A DNA stretch of 64,000 nt from Sphingomonadaceae bacterium OTU29LAMAA1. Its GTDB lineage: Bacteria > Pseudomonadota > Alphaproteobacteria > Sphingomonadales > Sphingomonadaceae. The stretch lies in assembly GCA_024072375.1 (NCBI GenBank), contig CP099617.1, forward strand, positions 1,344,001 through 1,408,000, read 5' to 3'. Below the pieces are notes generated by a model, which was given only the letters and a program-made list of their open reading frames with translations, ran no database searches and had not been told where the DNA came from. Within the stretch, counting starts at the first letter, position 1. Each line of letters opens with the position of its first letter. Below, piece by piece: positions 45,503 to 54,974 of the stretch. The position numbers and the translations under genes are program-made.

Positions 45503-46699
45503 ATGCGTGAAGCTGCGATCGTCTCCACCGCCCGCACCGCCATCGGAAAAGCGTATCGCGGCGCCTTCAATGCGACCGAAGCGCCGGTCCTGGCCGGCCA
45601 TGTGATGAACGCCGCGGTCGAACGGGCGGGGATAGACCCGGCGCGGATCGACGACATCTTCTGGGGCGTCGGCAATCAATGGGGCACGACCGGCGGCAAT
45701 GCCGGAAGGATGGCGGTGTTCGCCGCAGGCCTGCCGCAAAGCGTGCCGGCGTTCACGCTCGATCGCAAATGCGGGTCGGGCCTCACCTCCGTGGCATTGG
45801 CGGCGCGCACCATTATGTGCGGCGAGGCGGATGTCGCGCTCGCCGGAGGCATGGAATCGATCAGCCATACCGTGACGAAGGACGCGGCCCGCTACGTCAA
45901 CCGTAGCGTTGTCGACCGGGAACCCGCCGCGTACATCCCGATGATTGAAACGGCCGAGATCGTCGCGCAACGCTACGGGATCACGCGCGCCGCTCAGGAC
46001 GAATATGCCGCGATGAGCCAGCAACGCGCCGCCGCCGGACTGGCCCGCGGCGCCTTTTTCGAAGAGATCGTGCCGATCACGGTCGAGCGCGCGCTGTTCG
46101 ACAAGGGTGGCAATCGCACCGGCAGCGAGACGATCACCGTGTCTGCCGACGAAGGCATCCGCGCGGATACGACTGTTGAGGGGCTTGCCGGGTTGAAGAC
46201 GGTATGGGCCGGCGGTGACTTCACCGGTCCCGGCACCAGCGTCACTGCCGGCAATGCCAGTCAGTTATCCGACGGCGCGTCTGCGCAATTGCTGATGGAC
46301 CGCGCGACGGCCGAGGCAGAAGGCAAGGATATCCTCGGCATCTACCGCGGCTTCCAGTCCGCGGGCTGCGGTCCGGACGAAATGGGCATCGGCCCCGTCT
46401 TCGCCGTACCGAAGCTCCTCGATCGCGCCGGACTGTCGGTGGCGGACATCGGCCTGTGGGAACTCAACGAGGCGTTCGCATCGCAATGCCTGTATTGCCG
46501 CGATACGCTGGGGATCGATCCCGACCGCTATAATGTCAACGGCGGTGCGATCGCGGTGGGGCATCCGTTTGGCATGACCGGCAGCCGCCTGATAGGCCAT
46601 GCCCTGATCGAGGGCCGCAAGCGTGGCGTTCGCTATGTTGTGGTGACGATGTGCACGGCAGGGGGCATGGGAGCGGCCGGGCTGTTCGAGATCGTCTGA
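45503..46699 (+). CDS. Acetyl-CoA C-acyltransferase (thiolase)
   Basis: A 398-residue thiolase, condensing or cleaving acyl-CoA with acetyl-CoA. The nucleophile is Cys90 in DRKCGSG. NEAFASQ, the catalytic His in [14 protein letters not shown], and the second Cys in CTAGGMG complete the active site. It could serve beta-oxidation or acetoacetyl-CoA metabolism. It is monocistronic downstream of the glucanase. Confidence 0.93.
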   Translation: MREAAIVSTARTAIGKAYRGAFNATEAPVLAGHVMNAAVERAGIDPARIDDIFWGVGNQWGTTGGNAGRMAVFAAGLPQSVPAFTLDRKCGSGLTSVALAARTIMCGEADVALAGGMESISHTVTKDAARYVNRSVVDREPAAYIPMIETAEIVAQRYGITRAAQDEYAAMSQQRAAAGLARGAFFEEIVPITVERALFDKGGNRTGSETITVSADEGIRADTTVEGLAGLKTVWAGGDFTGPGTSVTAGNASQLSDGASAQLLMDRATAEAEGKDILGIYRGFQSAGCGPDEMGIGPVFAVPKLLDRAGLSVADIGLWELNEAFASQCLYCRDTLGIDPDRYNVNGGAIAVGHPFGMTGSRLIGHALIEGRKRGVRYVVVTMCTAGGMGAAGLFEIV

Positions 46700-46784
46700 C
46701 GCTGGATGGCGTTTATCGATACCAGCAACGGCGTGGTGTGCCCGTTTTGGACATTGTTCATATTGCTGAGGTAAGGTTCTCCTC

Positions 46785-47207
46785 ATGCGGAGAACACAAC
46801 GATTAGCCGCGATCATCGCGACCCTGTATTTCGCGGGTCCGGCCGACGCCGGGCCGGATCTGGAGCGTGATCGTATGTATGCAGCGACGGGTGCACGGCA
46901 ACAGGCGTATTTCGTCGAACGGCTGAAGCGACTGGCCGCCGCCATCGACCGAAGCAGGGGACGCGGAGCCATCGCGCGCGCACCGGCTATGTTCATGCGT
47001 CAGGACCTGGATCGCGTCTGGCAGGAACTGAACAGGATACTCGCGCTCGACGGGCGGCTGCGCGCGCAGCAATATGCGAGCTGCGCCGCGATGCTATCCC
47101 GAATCGAACGCCGCCTGATCGAGGCCGGGTCGCAACGCGGCACGGCCCCGATCGCTACCGGCGTCAGTCGGCGAACAGCAGGACCGGCGTCTCCAGCTGC
47201 TTCTTGA
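46785..47207 (+). CDS. Small exported hypothetical protein
   Basis: A 140-residue protein with a signal peptide (MRRTQRLAAIIATLYFAGPADA) and a mostly helical mature part rich in Arg and Ala, containing one Cys. No family is recognised. Its last 44 bases overlap the convergent E2 gene. Reality is moderately supported by the signal peptide and the AGGTTCTCCTC leader, but the C-terminal 15 residues look like shadow sequence. Confidence 0.5.
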   Translation: MRRTQRLAAIIATLYFAGPADAGPDLERDRMYAATGARQQAYFVERLKRLAAAIDRSRGRGAIARAPAMFMRQDLDRVWQELNRILALDGRLRAQQYASCAAMLSRIERRLIEAGSQRGTAPIATGVSRRTAGPASPAAS

Positions 47208-48528
47208 GCGCCTGAACATAGCTGGCCGCGTCCCAGCCGTCGACAACGCGGTGGTCGCAACTGATCGACAGGTTCATCAGCTTCGCGCGCCGGATCTCGT
47301 CGCCCCGCCCCGTAAATACCGGGCGTTCCACGATCTTGTTGGGGCCGATGATGGCAACTTCCGGGCGGTTGATGACCGGAGTCGTCGCGATACCGCCGAG
47401 CGGTCCCAGAGATGTCACGGTGATCGTACCGTTTCCGAGTTCGTCCGGCTTCAGCTTGTTCGCACGCGCAGCCTCGGCCAGGCGGGTGATCTCGGTCGCG
47501 AGTTGCCAGACGTTCTTGTCCTGCGCATCGCGGATCACCGGCACGGTCAGCCCGGCGTCCGTCTGCGCCGCCATGCCGAGGTGGACGCGGCCCGATCGCG
47601 TGACCATGCCGGCCTCGTCGTCGTAGCGCGCATTGAGCATCGGGAATTCGGGCAACGTGCGGCAAATCGCGACGATCAGCAGCGGCAGCATCGTCAGCTT
47701 CGGGCGTTGGCCACGGTGATCGTTCAGGTCGGCGCGCATCGCCTCCAGCGCGGTGACGTCGATTTCATCGACGTACGTGAAGTGCGGGATGTAGCGCTTC
47801 GACGCCGCCATGTTCTCCGCGATGCGACGGCGCATGCCGATGACGCGAACCTGCTCATCGGGGCGCGCGCGCGACGCACCGGGGGACTGATAGCCCTGCC
47901 CGGCATTGTAACGCAGATACGCGTCGAGATCGGCGTGGCGCACGCGGTCGACGTCGGTCTTCACCTGGGCAAGGTCGATACCGAGGTCCTTTGCCCGCGC
48001 GCGGACTGCGGGCGATGCGAGGACATGCTCCCTCTCCCCTTGTGGCAGAGGGAGGGGGCCGCCAACGGCGGAGGAAGGGTGAGGGGGACTTTGATGGGCG
48101 GGCTCGCTTGCGCCACTCCCCCTCAGCTTCCCACTCGACTGCGCCGGGAGAGCCCCTTGCTCTGCCACAAGGGGAGAGGAGATTTTAGCCTCTTCGACCC
48201 CTGGGTTCTCCGCCTCATACTGCTGGGCGACCTCGGCCTGCTCCGGGCTGGGCGGCGCAACCACCACGTCGCCATCCTCGTCCGCCGCATCGGTTTCGAT
48301 GACCACCAGCGCGGCACCGATCGCAACCTGATCGCCGACCTCGCCCGCCAGTTCCACGACTACGCCCGATACCGGCGACTCCATCTCGACCGTCGCCTTG
48401 TCCGTCATCATGTCGGCGATGTTCTGGTCTTCCTCGACGCGGTCGCCGATCGCGACGTGCCATGCGACGATCTCGGCCTCGGCGATGCCTTCGCCGATGT
48501 CGGGCAGCTTGAAGGTGAAGCGAGCCAT
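47164..48528 (-). CDS. bkdB: Branched-chain 2-oxoacid dehydrogenase E2 (dihydrolipoyl acyltransferase)
   Basis: A 454-residue lipoyl acyltransferase core of the branched-chain 2-oxoacid dehydrogenase. The lipoyl domain (residues 1-78) carries Lys44 in MTDKATVEME. A peripheral subunit-binding domain (about 171-208) follows: ASPAVRARAKDLGIDL. The catalytic domain ends with the His-Asp motif SCDHRVVDGWDA. Residues of about 116-168 are encoded by a 149-bp palindromic element inserted in frame in the linker. The start shares one base with the E1 beta stop. Confidence 0.95.
   Translation of the reverse strand: MARFTFKLPDIGEGIAEAEIVAWHVAIGDRVEEDQNIADMMTDKATVEMESPVSGVVVELAGEVGDQVAIGAALVVIETDAADEDGDVVVAPPSPEQAEVAQQYEAENPGVEEAKISSPLVAEQGALPAQSSGKLRGSGASEPAHQSPPHPSSAVGGPLPLPQGEREHVLASPAVRARAKDLGIDLAQVKTDVDRVRHADLDAYLRYNAGQGYQSPGASRARPDEQVRVIGMRRRIAENMAASKRYIPHFTYVDEIDVTALEAMRADLNDHRGQRPKLTMLPLLIVAICRTLPEFPMLNARYDDEAGMVTRSGRVHLGMAAQTDAGLTVPVIRDAQDKNVWQLATEITRLAEAARANKLKPDELGNGTITVTSLGPLGGIATTPVINRPEVAIIGPNKIVERPVFTGRGDEIRRAKLMNLSISCDHRVVDGWDAASYVQALKKQLETPVLLFAD
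48031..48179. repeat. MITE-like element with 20-bp inverted ends inside bkdB
   Basis: A 149-bp segment bounded by perfect 20-bp inverted repeats, CCTCTCCCCTTGTGGCAGAG (48031-48050) and its complement (48160-48179). It lies wholly within the E2 coding frame and adds about 50 residues to the linker. The left half resembles other G/C-rich elements of this genome. No transposase gene is present. Confidence 0.85.
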
Positions 48529-49586
48529 TATGCGTCCTTCATGATCTTCTTGAGGGCCTGGCCGATGCGGACCGGCCCCGGAAAATATGCCCATTCCAGG
48601 CTGTGTGGATACGGCGTGTCATAGCCGGTGACGCGCTCGATCGGCGCTTCGAGGTGATAGAAGCAGCGCTCCTGCACCAACGCCGACAGCTCCGCGCCGA
48701 AACCGCTGGTGCGCGTCGCCTCGTGCACGATCATGCAGCGACCGGTCTTCTTTACCGACGCCTCGATCGTCTCGATATCGAGCGGCACGAGCGTGCGAAG
48801 GTCGACGATCTCGGCGTCAACGCCATGCTCGGCCATCACCGCGGTGCAGACGTGCACCATCGTGCCGTAGCAGAGCACGGTCAGCGCCTCGCCCTCTCGC
48901 ACCACCGCCGCCTTGCCGAGCGGAACCTTGTAGTAACCGGTCGGTACCGCACCGGCGTCATGCTTCGACCAATTCTCGGCCGGCTTGTCCCAATAGCCGT
49001 TGAACGGGCCGTTGTAGATGCGCTTGGGTTCAAGAAACAGGACCGGATCGTTATCCTCGATCGCGGCGATCAGCAGCCCCTTGGCGTCATAGGGGGTCGC
49101 CGGGATCACCGTCTTCATGCCCGACACGTGCGTGAAGATGCCCTCGGGCGACTGCGAGTGCGTTTGCCCGCCGAAGATGCCGCCGCCGTAGGGCGAGCGG
49201 ATCGTGATCGGGGAGGTGAACTCGCCTGCCGAGCGATACCGCAGGCGCGCCGCCTCGCTGACCAGCTGGTCGAGCGCAGGGTAGATATAGTCGGCGAACT
49301 GGATTTCCGGGACCGGGCGCAGGCCATAGGCACCCATGCCGATCGCAACGCCCATGATGCCCGTCTCGGTGATCGGCGTATCGAACACGCGCGTCTTGCC
49401 GTGCTTCGCCTGCAAGCCGGCGGTGGCGCGGAAGACACCGCCGAAATAGCCGACGTCCTCGCCCATCACCAGCACGTTCGGATCGCGGGTCATGCAGATG
49501 TCGAGCGCGGAGTTGATCGCCTGGATCATGTTCATGCGGGTGGTGTCGGCCGACGGTTCCGGCATGTCAGGCTGGTCCTGCATCAT
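48528..49586 (-). CDS. bkdA2: Branched-chain 2-oxoacid dehydrogenase E1 beta
   Basis: A 352-residue beta subunit of the thiamine-diphosphate E1 component. The transketolase-like pyrimidine-binding domain has GEDVGYFGGVFRATAGL and FDTPITETGIMGVAIGM. SPYGGGIFGGQTHSQSPEG and the C-terminal domain with VDLRTLVPLD follow. The ATG at 49586 has GAGCGAGGG about 5 bases upstream and starts 12 bases after the E1 alpha stop. An ATG at 49613 would overlap E1 alpha. Confidence 0.95.
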   Translation of the reverse strand: MMQDQPDMPEPSADTTRMNMIQAINSALDICMTRDPNVLVMGEDVGYFGGVFRATAGLQAKHGKTRVFDTPITETGIMGVAIGMGAYGLRPVPEIQFADYIYPALDQLVSEAARLRYRSAGEFTSPITIRSPYGGGIFGGQTHSQSPEGIFTHVSGMKTVIPATPYDAKGLLIAAIEDNDPVLFLEPKRIYNGPFNGYWDKPAENWSKHDAGAVPTGYYKVPLGKAAVVREGEALTVLCYGTMVHVCTAVMAEHGVDAEIVDLRTLVPLDIETIEASVKKTGRCMIVHEATRTSGFGAELSALVQERCFYHLEAPIERVTGYDTPYPHSLEWAYFPGPVRIGQALKKIMKDA

Positions 49587-49597
49587 CGCGCCCTCGC

Positions 49598-50884
49598 TCA
49601 CTTGCGTGCCCATGGCCGGCCGCTCGCTTCTTCTTCCGCCATCATCTGGGCCTGCTGTTCGCGCAAATGCCACGGCATCTCCTCGAACACGCCCTCGAAC
49701 AGGGTATCGAGCGGCTGGTGCAGGCCGTGGCCGAGAATACCGTTCTTCTCGGCTTCCTTCTGCTCGGCCTTGACGTACTCGGCCAATTCCCTGTCCTGCG
49801 CCGCGTGGCGCTCCTCGTCCCATTCGCCAATGGTGATGAGGTGGTGCTTCAACCGCGCGACCGGATCGCCCAGCGGCCATGCCGTCGGTTCGCCGGCACT
49901 GCGATACTGGGTAGGATCGTCGGAGGTCGAATGACCCTCGGCCCGATAGGTGAAATGCTCGATCAGCGTCGGGCCGGCGTTGGTCCGCGCACGCTCGGCG
50001 GCCCACATCGTCGCGGCATAGACCGCCAGCGCATCGTTGCCGTCCACCCGCAGCCCGGCGATGCCGTAGCCGATGGCACGCGCGGCGAAGGTCGTCGCCT
50101 CGGCGCCGGCGAACCCGGAAAAGCTGGAGATCGCCCATTGGTTGTTGACGACGTTGAAGATCACCGGCGCGCGATACACCGCGGCAAAGGTGCAGGCGGA
50201 ATGGAAGTCGCCCTCCGCGGTCGATCCCTCGCCGCACCACACCGCGGCAATCCGCGTGTCGCCCTTTGCGGCGGACGCCATCGCCCACCCGACGGCCTGC
50301 GGATATTGCGTGGTGAGGTTGCCCGAGATCGAGAAGAACCCGTGGTCGCGCGCCGAATACATGATCGGCAGCTGCTTGCCCTGCAACTTGTCGCCGCGGT
50401 TCGAATAGATCTGGTTCATCATCTCGACCAGCGGATAGCCGCGCGAGATCAGCAGGCCCTGCTGACGATAGGACGGGAAGCACATATCCTCGAAATCGAG
50501 CGCCTGCGCCGCGGCGATCGACACCGCCTCCTCGCCTGTCGCTTTCATGTAGAAGCTGGTCTTGCCCTGCCGCTGCGCGCGAAACATTCGCTCGTCGAAG
50601 GCACGAAGCAGCGCCATGTTGCGCAACATCCGGCGCAATACATCGGGCGACAGCTTCGGATCCCATGGCCCGACCGCCCTGCCTTCTTCGTCGAGAACAC
50701 GAACCATCGTGTACGCGAGTTCGGTGAAATCGTGTGCGGAATCCGCAGTATCGGGACGTCGCGCCGAACCAGCAGGCGGCACGTCCACACCGACGAAATC
50801 GACGGCATCGCCTGGCCGGAACTTGGGTTCCGGCACGTGCAGCGTAAGCGGCTGCAAATTGGCGCGAGGATGCTCGCTGGCCAC
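49598..50884 (-). CDS. bkdA1: Branched-chain 2-oxoacid dehydrogenase E1 alpha
   Basis: A 428-residue alpha subunit that decarboxylates branched 2-oxoacids from Val, Leu and Ile with thiamine diphosphate. The cofactor motif begins CGEGSTAEGDFHSACTFAA (about 218-236) and closes at VNNQW. Conserved FPSYRQQG and YSARDHG segments are present, and TYRAEGHSTSDDPTQYR is the phosphorylation-loop region of the family. It is first in a bkdA1-bkdA2-bkdB operon; no E3 gene follows. Confidence 0.96.
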   Translation of the reverse strand: MASEHPRANLQPLTLHVPEPKFRPGDAVDFVGVDVPPAGSARRPDTADSAHDFTELAYTMVRVLDEEGRAVGPWDPKLSPDVLRRMLRNMALLRAFDERMFRAQRQGKTSFYMKATGEEAVSIAAAQALDFEDMCFPSYRQQGLLISRGYPLVEMMNQIYSNRGDKLQGKQLPIMYSARDHGFFSISGNLTTQYPQAVGWAMASAAKGDTRIAAVWCGEGSTAEGDFHSACTFAAVYRAPVIFNVVNNQWAISSFSGFAGAEATTFAARAIGYGIAGLRVDGNDALAVYAATMWAAERARTNAGPTLIEHFTYRAEGHSTSDDPTQYRSAGEPTAWPLGDPVARLKHHLITIGEWDEERHAAQDRELAEYVKAEQKEAEKNGILGHGLHQPLDTLFEGVFEEMPWHLREQQAQMMAEEEASGRPWARK

Positions 50885-51063
50885 GTGTCTCTCTCCTCTA
50901 CGTCCGGCGAGGGTCGCCGACGCTGTTGATTGATCCTGTTGCGCCGTTGTAATTAAATTTCAAGCGGGTTTTATGGTGCGCGGGACGTACCGAATGGAAC
51001 GCAGGATGTGCAGCGACGCTCCGAGCTCCTCCCCCGCTAAAGCGAGGGAGGAATCACAGCGAC

Positions 51064-52065
51064 CTACTCCACCGTCTGCTCGATAACGCCAAAGATCGGG
51101 TGATGCTTGTCATCCTCCGCCCAGATGCGGATCGTATCCCCCTTCTTCAGGAACGGCGTCACCGGTTTGCCTCCGGCGATCGTCTCGACCGTGCGGATTT
51201 CTGCGAGACAGGAATAACCCACGCCACCCGCTTCGATCGTCTGTCCGGCCCCGCCATCCGGTCCGCGGTTCGAAACGGTGCCAGAGCCGACGATCGTTCC
51301 GGCCCCCAGCTTCCGCGTCTTCGCCGCATGCGCGACCAGAGTGCCGAAGTCGAAGGTCATGTCCTCACCCGCCTCGGCGCGGCCGAACGGCTTGCCGTTC
51401 AGGTCGACCATCAGCCTGCGGTGCAGCTTGCCGCCCTGCCACCACTCGCCCAGCGCATCCGGCGTCACGAACACCGGCGAAAAAGCGCTCGCGGGTTTGG
51501 ACTGGAAGAACCCGAAACCCTTGGCGAGTTCGCCGGGGATCAGGTTGCGCAAGGACACGTCGTTGGTCAACCCGACCAGTCGTACGGCGGCCAGCGCCTC
51601 GTCCCGGCTGGCGCCCAGGGGCACATCGCCGGTGACGACCACCACCTCGCCCTCGAGATCGCATCCCCAGGCCTCGTCGGCGAGCGGGATCGGATCGCGC
51701 GGGCCGAGGAAGCCGTCCGATCCGCCCTGGTACATCAGCGGGTCATGCCAGAACGTCTCCGGCATCTCGGCGGCGCGTGCCTGTCGCACCAGCGCGACGT
51801 GGTTCACATAGGCCGATCCATCCGCCCATTGATAGGCGCGCGGCAACGGCGCTGCCGCGTCGTGTTCGTGGAACCGTTCGCGCGGGATGACCGCATGCTC
51901 CAGATCGGTCGCGAGATTCAGCAGGTCGGGAAGCAGCCGGTCCCAATCGTCGAGCGCCGCTTGCAGGGTCGGCACGATATGGCCTGCGTCGGCATACCAG
52001 GCGAGATCGTTCGATACGACGACAAGCTTGCCGTCACGTCCATGCTTCAGGCTGGCGAGTTTCAT
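51064..52065 (-). CDS. Fumarylacetoacetate hydrolase family protein
   Basis: A 333-residue FAH-fold enzyme with the metal-site residues in CDLEGEVVVVTGDVPLGAS and GLTNDVSLRNLIPGELAKGFGF. The C-terminal active-site region is GSGTVSNRG. The length and N-terminal domain (MKLASLKHGRDGKLVVVS) match bacterial fumarylacetoacetases that end tyrosine catabolism. 2-keto-4-pentenoate or acylpyruvate hydrolase activity is also possible. The ATG at 52065 is preferred. It is divergent from acyl-CoA dehydrogenase. Confidence 0.88.
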   Translation of the reverse strand: MKLASLKHGRDGKLVVVSNDLAWYADAGHIVPTLQAALDDWDRLLPDLLNLATDLEHAVIPRERFHEHDAAAPLPRAYQWADGSAYVNHVALVRQARAAEMPETFWHDPLMYQGGSDGFLGPRDPIPLADEAWGCDLEGEVVVVTGDVPLGASRDEALAAVRLVGLTNDVSLRNLIPGELAKGFGFFQSKPASAFSPVFVTPDALGEWWQGGKLHRRLMVDLNGKPFGRAEAGEDMTFDFGTLVAHAAKTRKLGAGTIVGSGTVSNRGPDGGAGQTIEAGGVGYSCLAEIRTVETIAGGKPVTPFLKKGDTIRIWAEDDKHHPIFGVIEQTVE

Positions 52066-52126
52066 GCAGGCATCCTCTTGTCGTTGAACTGCCTGTGTAT
52101 CGGCTCCGCCACGGCCGTGCACCGGA

Positions 52127-52168
52127 AAAGTAACACGCGATACCTATCGCCATAACATTTGTTACTTT
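52127..52168. promoter_or_regulatory. Candidate operator with nested palindromes
   Basis: A perfect 9-bp inverted repeat, AAAGTAACA (52127-52135) and TGTTACTTT (52160-52168), encloses a second perfect palindrome, GCGATACCTATCGC (52137-52150). It lies between the FAH-family gene and the divergent acyl-CoA dehydrogenase gene. The position fits binding sites for one or two dimeric regulators. No regulator gene is adjacent. Confidence 0.6.
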
Positions 52169-52231
52169 GTACTTGACGGGTGACGCTGGGGTCCGCAGCC
52201 TCTCCGCCAAACGGAAGATGGAGAGATCGCC

Positions 52232-53386
52232 ATGACGCTCGACGATGTCGCGGGACGGTTCGCCTATGGCGAGGATCATGAGGCATTCCGCCAGACGGTG
52301 CGCAGTTTCCTGCGCAAGGAAGGCGTGCCGAACGTCACCGACTGGGAAGCGAACCGGCTGGTGCCCCCGTCGTTCTGGCGACAGGCGGGCGAGGTCGGCA
52401 TGCTATGCCCGACGGTGCCCGAGGCATATGGCGGCCTCGGCCTCGACTTCGGCTACAACGCGATCGTCAACGAGGAGCTGACCTACAACGGCGTCCCCGC
52501 CGGCTTCACGCTGCAGTCCGACATCGTCGTCGGCTATCTCGAGCATTACGGGTCGGACGAGCAGAAGCGATACTGGCTGCCGCGCATGGTGTCGGGCGAG
52601 ACGATCAGCGCGATCGCGATGACCGAGCCGGGGACGGGCAGCGACCTTCAGGCGATCCGCACCTCGGCGAAGCGCGACGGCAATCATTACGTCGTCAACG
52701 GCAGCAAGACCTACATCACCAACGGCCAGAACGCCGACCTGATCCTGGTCGTCGCCAAGACCGATCCGGCGGCACAACCCGCCTACAAAGGCATGTCGAT
52801 CATCCTCGTCGAGGCGGACCGCGAAGGCTTTCGCCGCGGCCGCAAGCTCGACAAGATCGGGCAGGAGGCGGCGGACACGTCCGAATTGTTCTTCGACGAC
52901 GTGCGCGTGCCGATCACCAATTGCCTCGGCGAAGAGGGCAAGGGCTTCGTCTATCTGATGAGTCAGTTGCCACAGGAACGTCTGTCGATCGCGGTCGGCG
53001 CACAGGCCTCGTCCCAGAAGGCGTTCGACGAGACGGTCGCCTTCACCAAGGATCGCAAGGCGTTCGCCGGTGTGGTCTTCGATTTCCAGAACACCCGTTT
53101 CGTCCTGGCAGAGCTCGCGGCGAAGCTTCAGGTCGGCTGGGCGCATCTCGACTGGGCGATCCGCCGCCATCTGGACGGCAAGTTGACCAACGAGGAGGGC
53201 GCCGCGGCGAAGCTGTGGCACACCGACCTGCAATGGGAGGTGATGGACGCCTGCCTCCAGCTGCATGGCGGTGCGGGATATATGAACGAATATCCGATCG
53301 CGCGGGCATGGCGCGCCGCGCGGGTCAGTCGCATTTACGGCGGCACGAACGAGATCATGAAGGAGGTGATCGGCCGCAAGCTATAG
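52232..53386 (+). CDS. Acyl-CoA dehydrogenase
   Basis: A 384-residue flavoprotein of the acyl-CoA dehydrogenase family, introducing a trans-2 double bond into acyl-CoA. Signatures include IAMTEPGTGSDLQAIRT (FAD site), YITNGQNAD, and QLHGGAGYMNEYPIARAWR with the C-terminal YGGTNEIMKEVIG. The catalytic Glu candidate is in the TNEI loop. The sequence resembles the medium/long-chain and isovaleryl-type branches; the exact chain preference is unclear. The bkd operon nearby suggests branched-chain catabolism. Confidence 0.93.
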   Translation: MTLDDVAGRFAYGEDHEAFRQTVRSFLRKEGVPNVTDWEANRLVPPSFWRQAGEVGMLCPTVPEAYGGLGLDFGYNAIVNEELTYNGVPAGFTLQSDIVVGYLEHYGSDEQKRYWLPRMVSGETISAIAMTEPGTGSDLQAIRTSAKRDGNHYVVNGSKTYITNGQNADLILVVAKTDPAAQPAYKGMSIILVEADREGFRRGRKLDKIGQEAADTSELFFDDVRVPITNCLGEEGKGFVYLMSQLPQERLSIAVGAQASSQKAFDETVAFTKDRKAFAGVVFDFQNTRFVLAELAAKLQVGWAHLDWAIRRHLDGKLTNEEGAAAKLWHTDLQWEVMDACLQLHGGAGYMNEYPIARAWRAARVSRIYGGTNEIMKEVIGRKL

Positions 53387-53408
53387 GCGGGATCGCCCGG
53401 CGAGGTCA

Positions 53409-54974
53409 CTATGCCCGGATCGTACCGCTCCGCAATTCCCGGACGACGCTGTCCGTAGACACGCGCAGGCTACGCGCATGCTCCGACAGCCGCGCCGCCG
53501 CCTCGCGCACTTCGGCCGACAGCGTGCCGGCGGTGTTCGCCGCCGCGGCGACGTCGCCGATCCGCTCCTCGATCGTCTTCGCGCCCGCCGCCGCCTCTCG
53601 CACGCTGCGTTCGATCCGGGTCGCGGCATCGCGCTGGCCCTGCATCGCCGTCCGGATGTCCGCCGTCGCGATCGCCACGCGCGAGACCGCGGCGGATGCC
53701 TTGCCGAGATCGTTCGCGGCGGTGTCGACGCCATGTTCGACGCTGGCGATCAGCGCCGCGATCTTGTCCGTCGTGCGGCTGGTCGCGGACGCCAGTTGCT
53801 TGACCTCCCCCGCCACCACCGAAAAGCCGACGCCCGCGGCCCCGGCCCGCGCGGCCTCGATCGTCGCGTTCAACGCGAGCAGGTTCGTCTGGGCGGCGAT
53901 GCCGTTGATTTCGCCGACGAAGCCGTTGATCGCACCGGCACGGACGGCGAGATCCTGCACCGCCCGATCGCCATTGGCGGCATTGTCCTGCGCGGTGACG
54001 GTCAAGGCGCTTTGCTCTTCCGCACTGCGCGCGACGCTGGCGATGGTGTTGGCGAGGTCGACCACATCCCGCTGCACGCCGCGTACCGCTTCCGCCGCCT
54101 TGGTCGCCCCTGTCGCCGCATCGTTGGCGCGACGGCCGGTATCGGCGGCGATCGCGTTGAGCGACGTCGCCGACCCCTCCAGGCGGCCGGAGGCTTCCTC
54201 CAGCGCAACGGCGACCTCGACGACCGTCGCTTCCATGCCGGCAGCAAGCGTCAGCAGCTCGGCATGACGGCGCGCCTTGATCCGGGCTTCCGCTGCATTG
54301 CGTTCGCGCCGTTCGTGCATCTCTCTCGCTTCGGCGCTGCGTGCCGCATCAAGTGCGGCAACCGCCCGCTCGCGCGCTTGCGCCGCCACGGCGCGTTCGG
54401 TATCCGCCGTCGCCGCCAGCCGCTCGCTTTCGACCCTTGCCACGTCTTGCTTCGTCAGCAGACGCAGCAGTTGCTCCGCCGCATAGCTCAGCGCGATCGT
54501 CTGCAAACCGACCGCCGCGGCATGGAATAGGACGCGGCCGGTATCGGTCTGGCCACCGGCGAACACCAACGCCGGCATCACCAGATCCAGCGTCAGATGA
54601 TGCACGGCGATCAGCACCGCCGCGAGCACGATCGGCCGCCAGTCGCACAGCAGCACGAGCATCGACAGGCCCACGAAGAAGAACATATGGCCGTCCATCT
54701 GCCACGGCCCGCCCGCCAGCAATATCACCAGCAGCGCCGGAAGCAGCGCCAGCACGACGGCAATGGACAGCAATGCCGGCAGATCGGCGCGACCCTGCAG
54801 CGCCATCCGGGTAGGCAGCAGCAGGAACAGTCCGCCGATCACCGGACAGACGAGCGCGATGCCATGCCCGATCCCGATCGCCATGACGGCGAGCGCCGTG
54901 ACACAGAGCCACCCGAACAGCACGAGCTTGCGCACACCGCCCGCACGCAAGGCATAGACCGAATCGACCGTCAT
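53409..54974 (-). CDS. Membrane methyl-accepting chemotaxis protein, His-rich multi-helix sensor
   Basis: A 521-residue chemoreceptor with about six transmembrane helices in residues 17-170 and no periplasmic sensor domain. The membrane part has the pattern [10 protein letters not shown] (His96), CDWRPI (Asp111), AVHHLTLD (His125, His126) and LFHAAAVG (His151), which could bind heme or metal. A coiled coil leads to the MCP domain with tip [20 protein letters not shown]. Its ATG overlaps the upstream small gene's stop (ATGA). Its ligand is unknown. Confidence 0.9.
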   Translation of the reverse strand: MTVDSVYALRAGGVRKLVLFGWLCVTALAVMAIGIGHGIALVCPVIGGLFLLLPTRMALQGRADLPALLSIAVVLALLPALLVILLAGGPWQMDGHMFFFVGLSMLVLLCDWRPIVLAAVLIAVHHLTLDLVMPALVFAGGQTDTGRVLFHAAAVGLQTIALSYAAEQLLRLLTKQDVARVESERLAATADTERAVAAQARERAVAALDAARSAEAREMHERRERNAAEARIKARRHAELLTLAAGMEATVVEVAVALEEASGRLEGSATSLNAIAADTGRRANDAATGATKAAEAVRGVQRDVVDLANTIASVARSAEEQSALTVTAQDNAANGDRAVQDLAVRAGAINGFVGEINGIAAQTNLLALNATIEAARAGAAGVGFSVVAGEVKQLASATSRTTDKIAALIASVEHGVDTAANDLGKASAAVSRVAIATADIRTAMQGQRDAATRIERSVREAAAGAKTIEERIGDVAAAANTAGTLSAEVREAAARLSEHARSLRVSTDSVVRELRSGTIRA

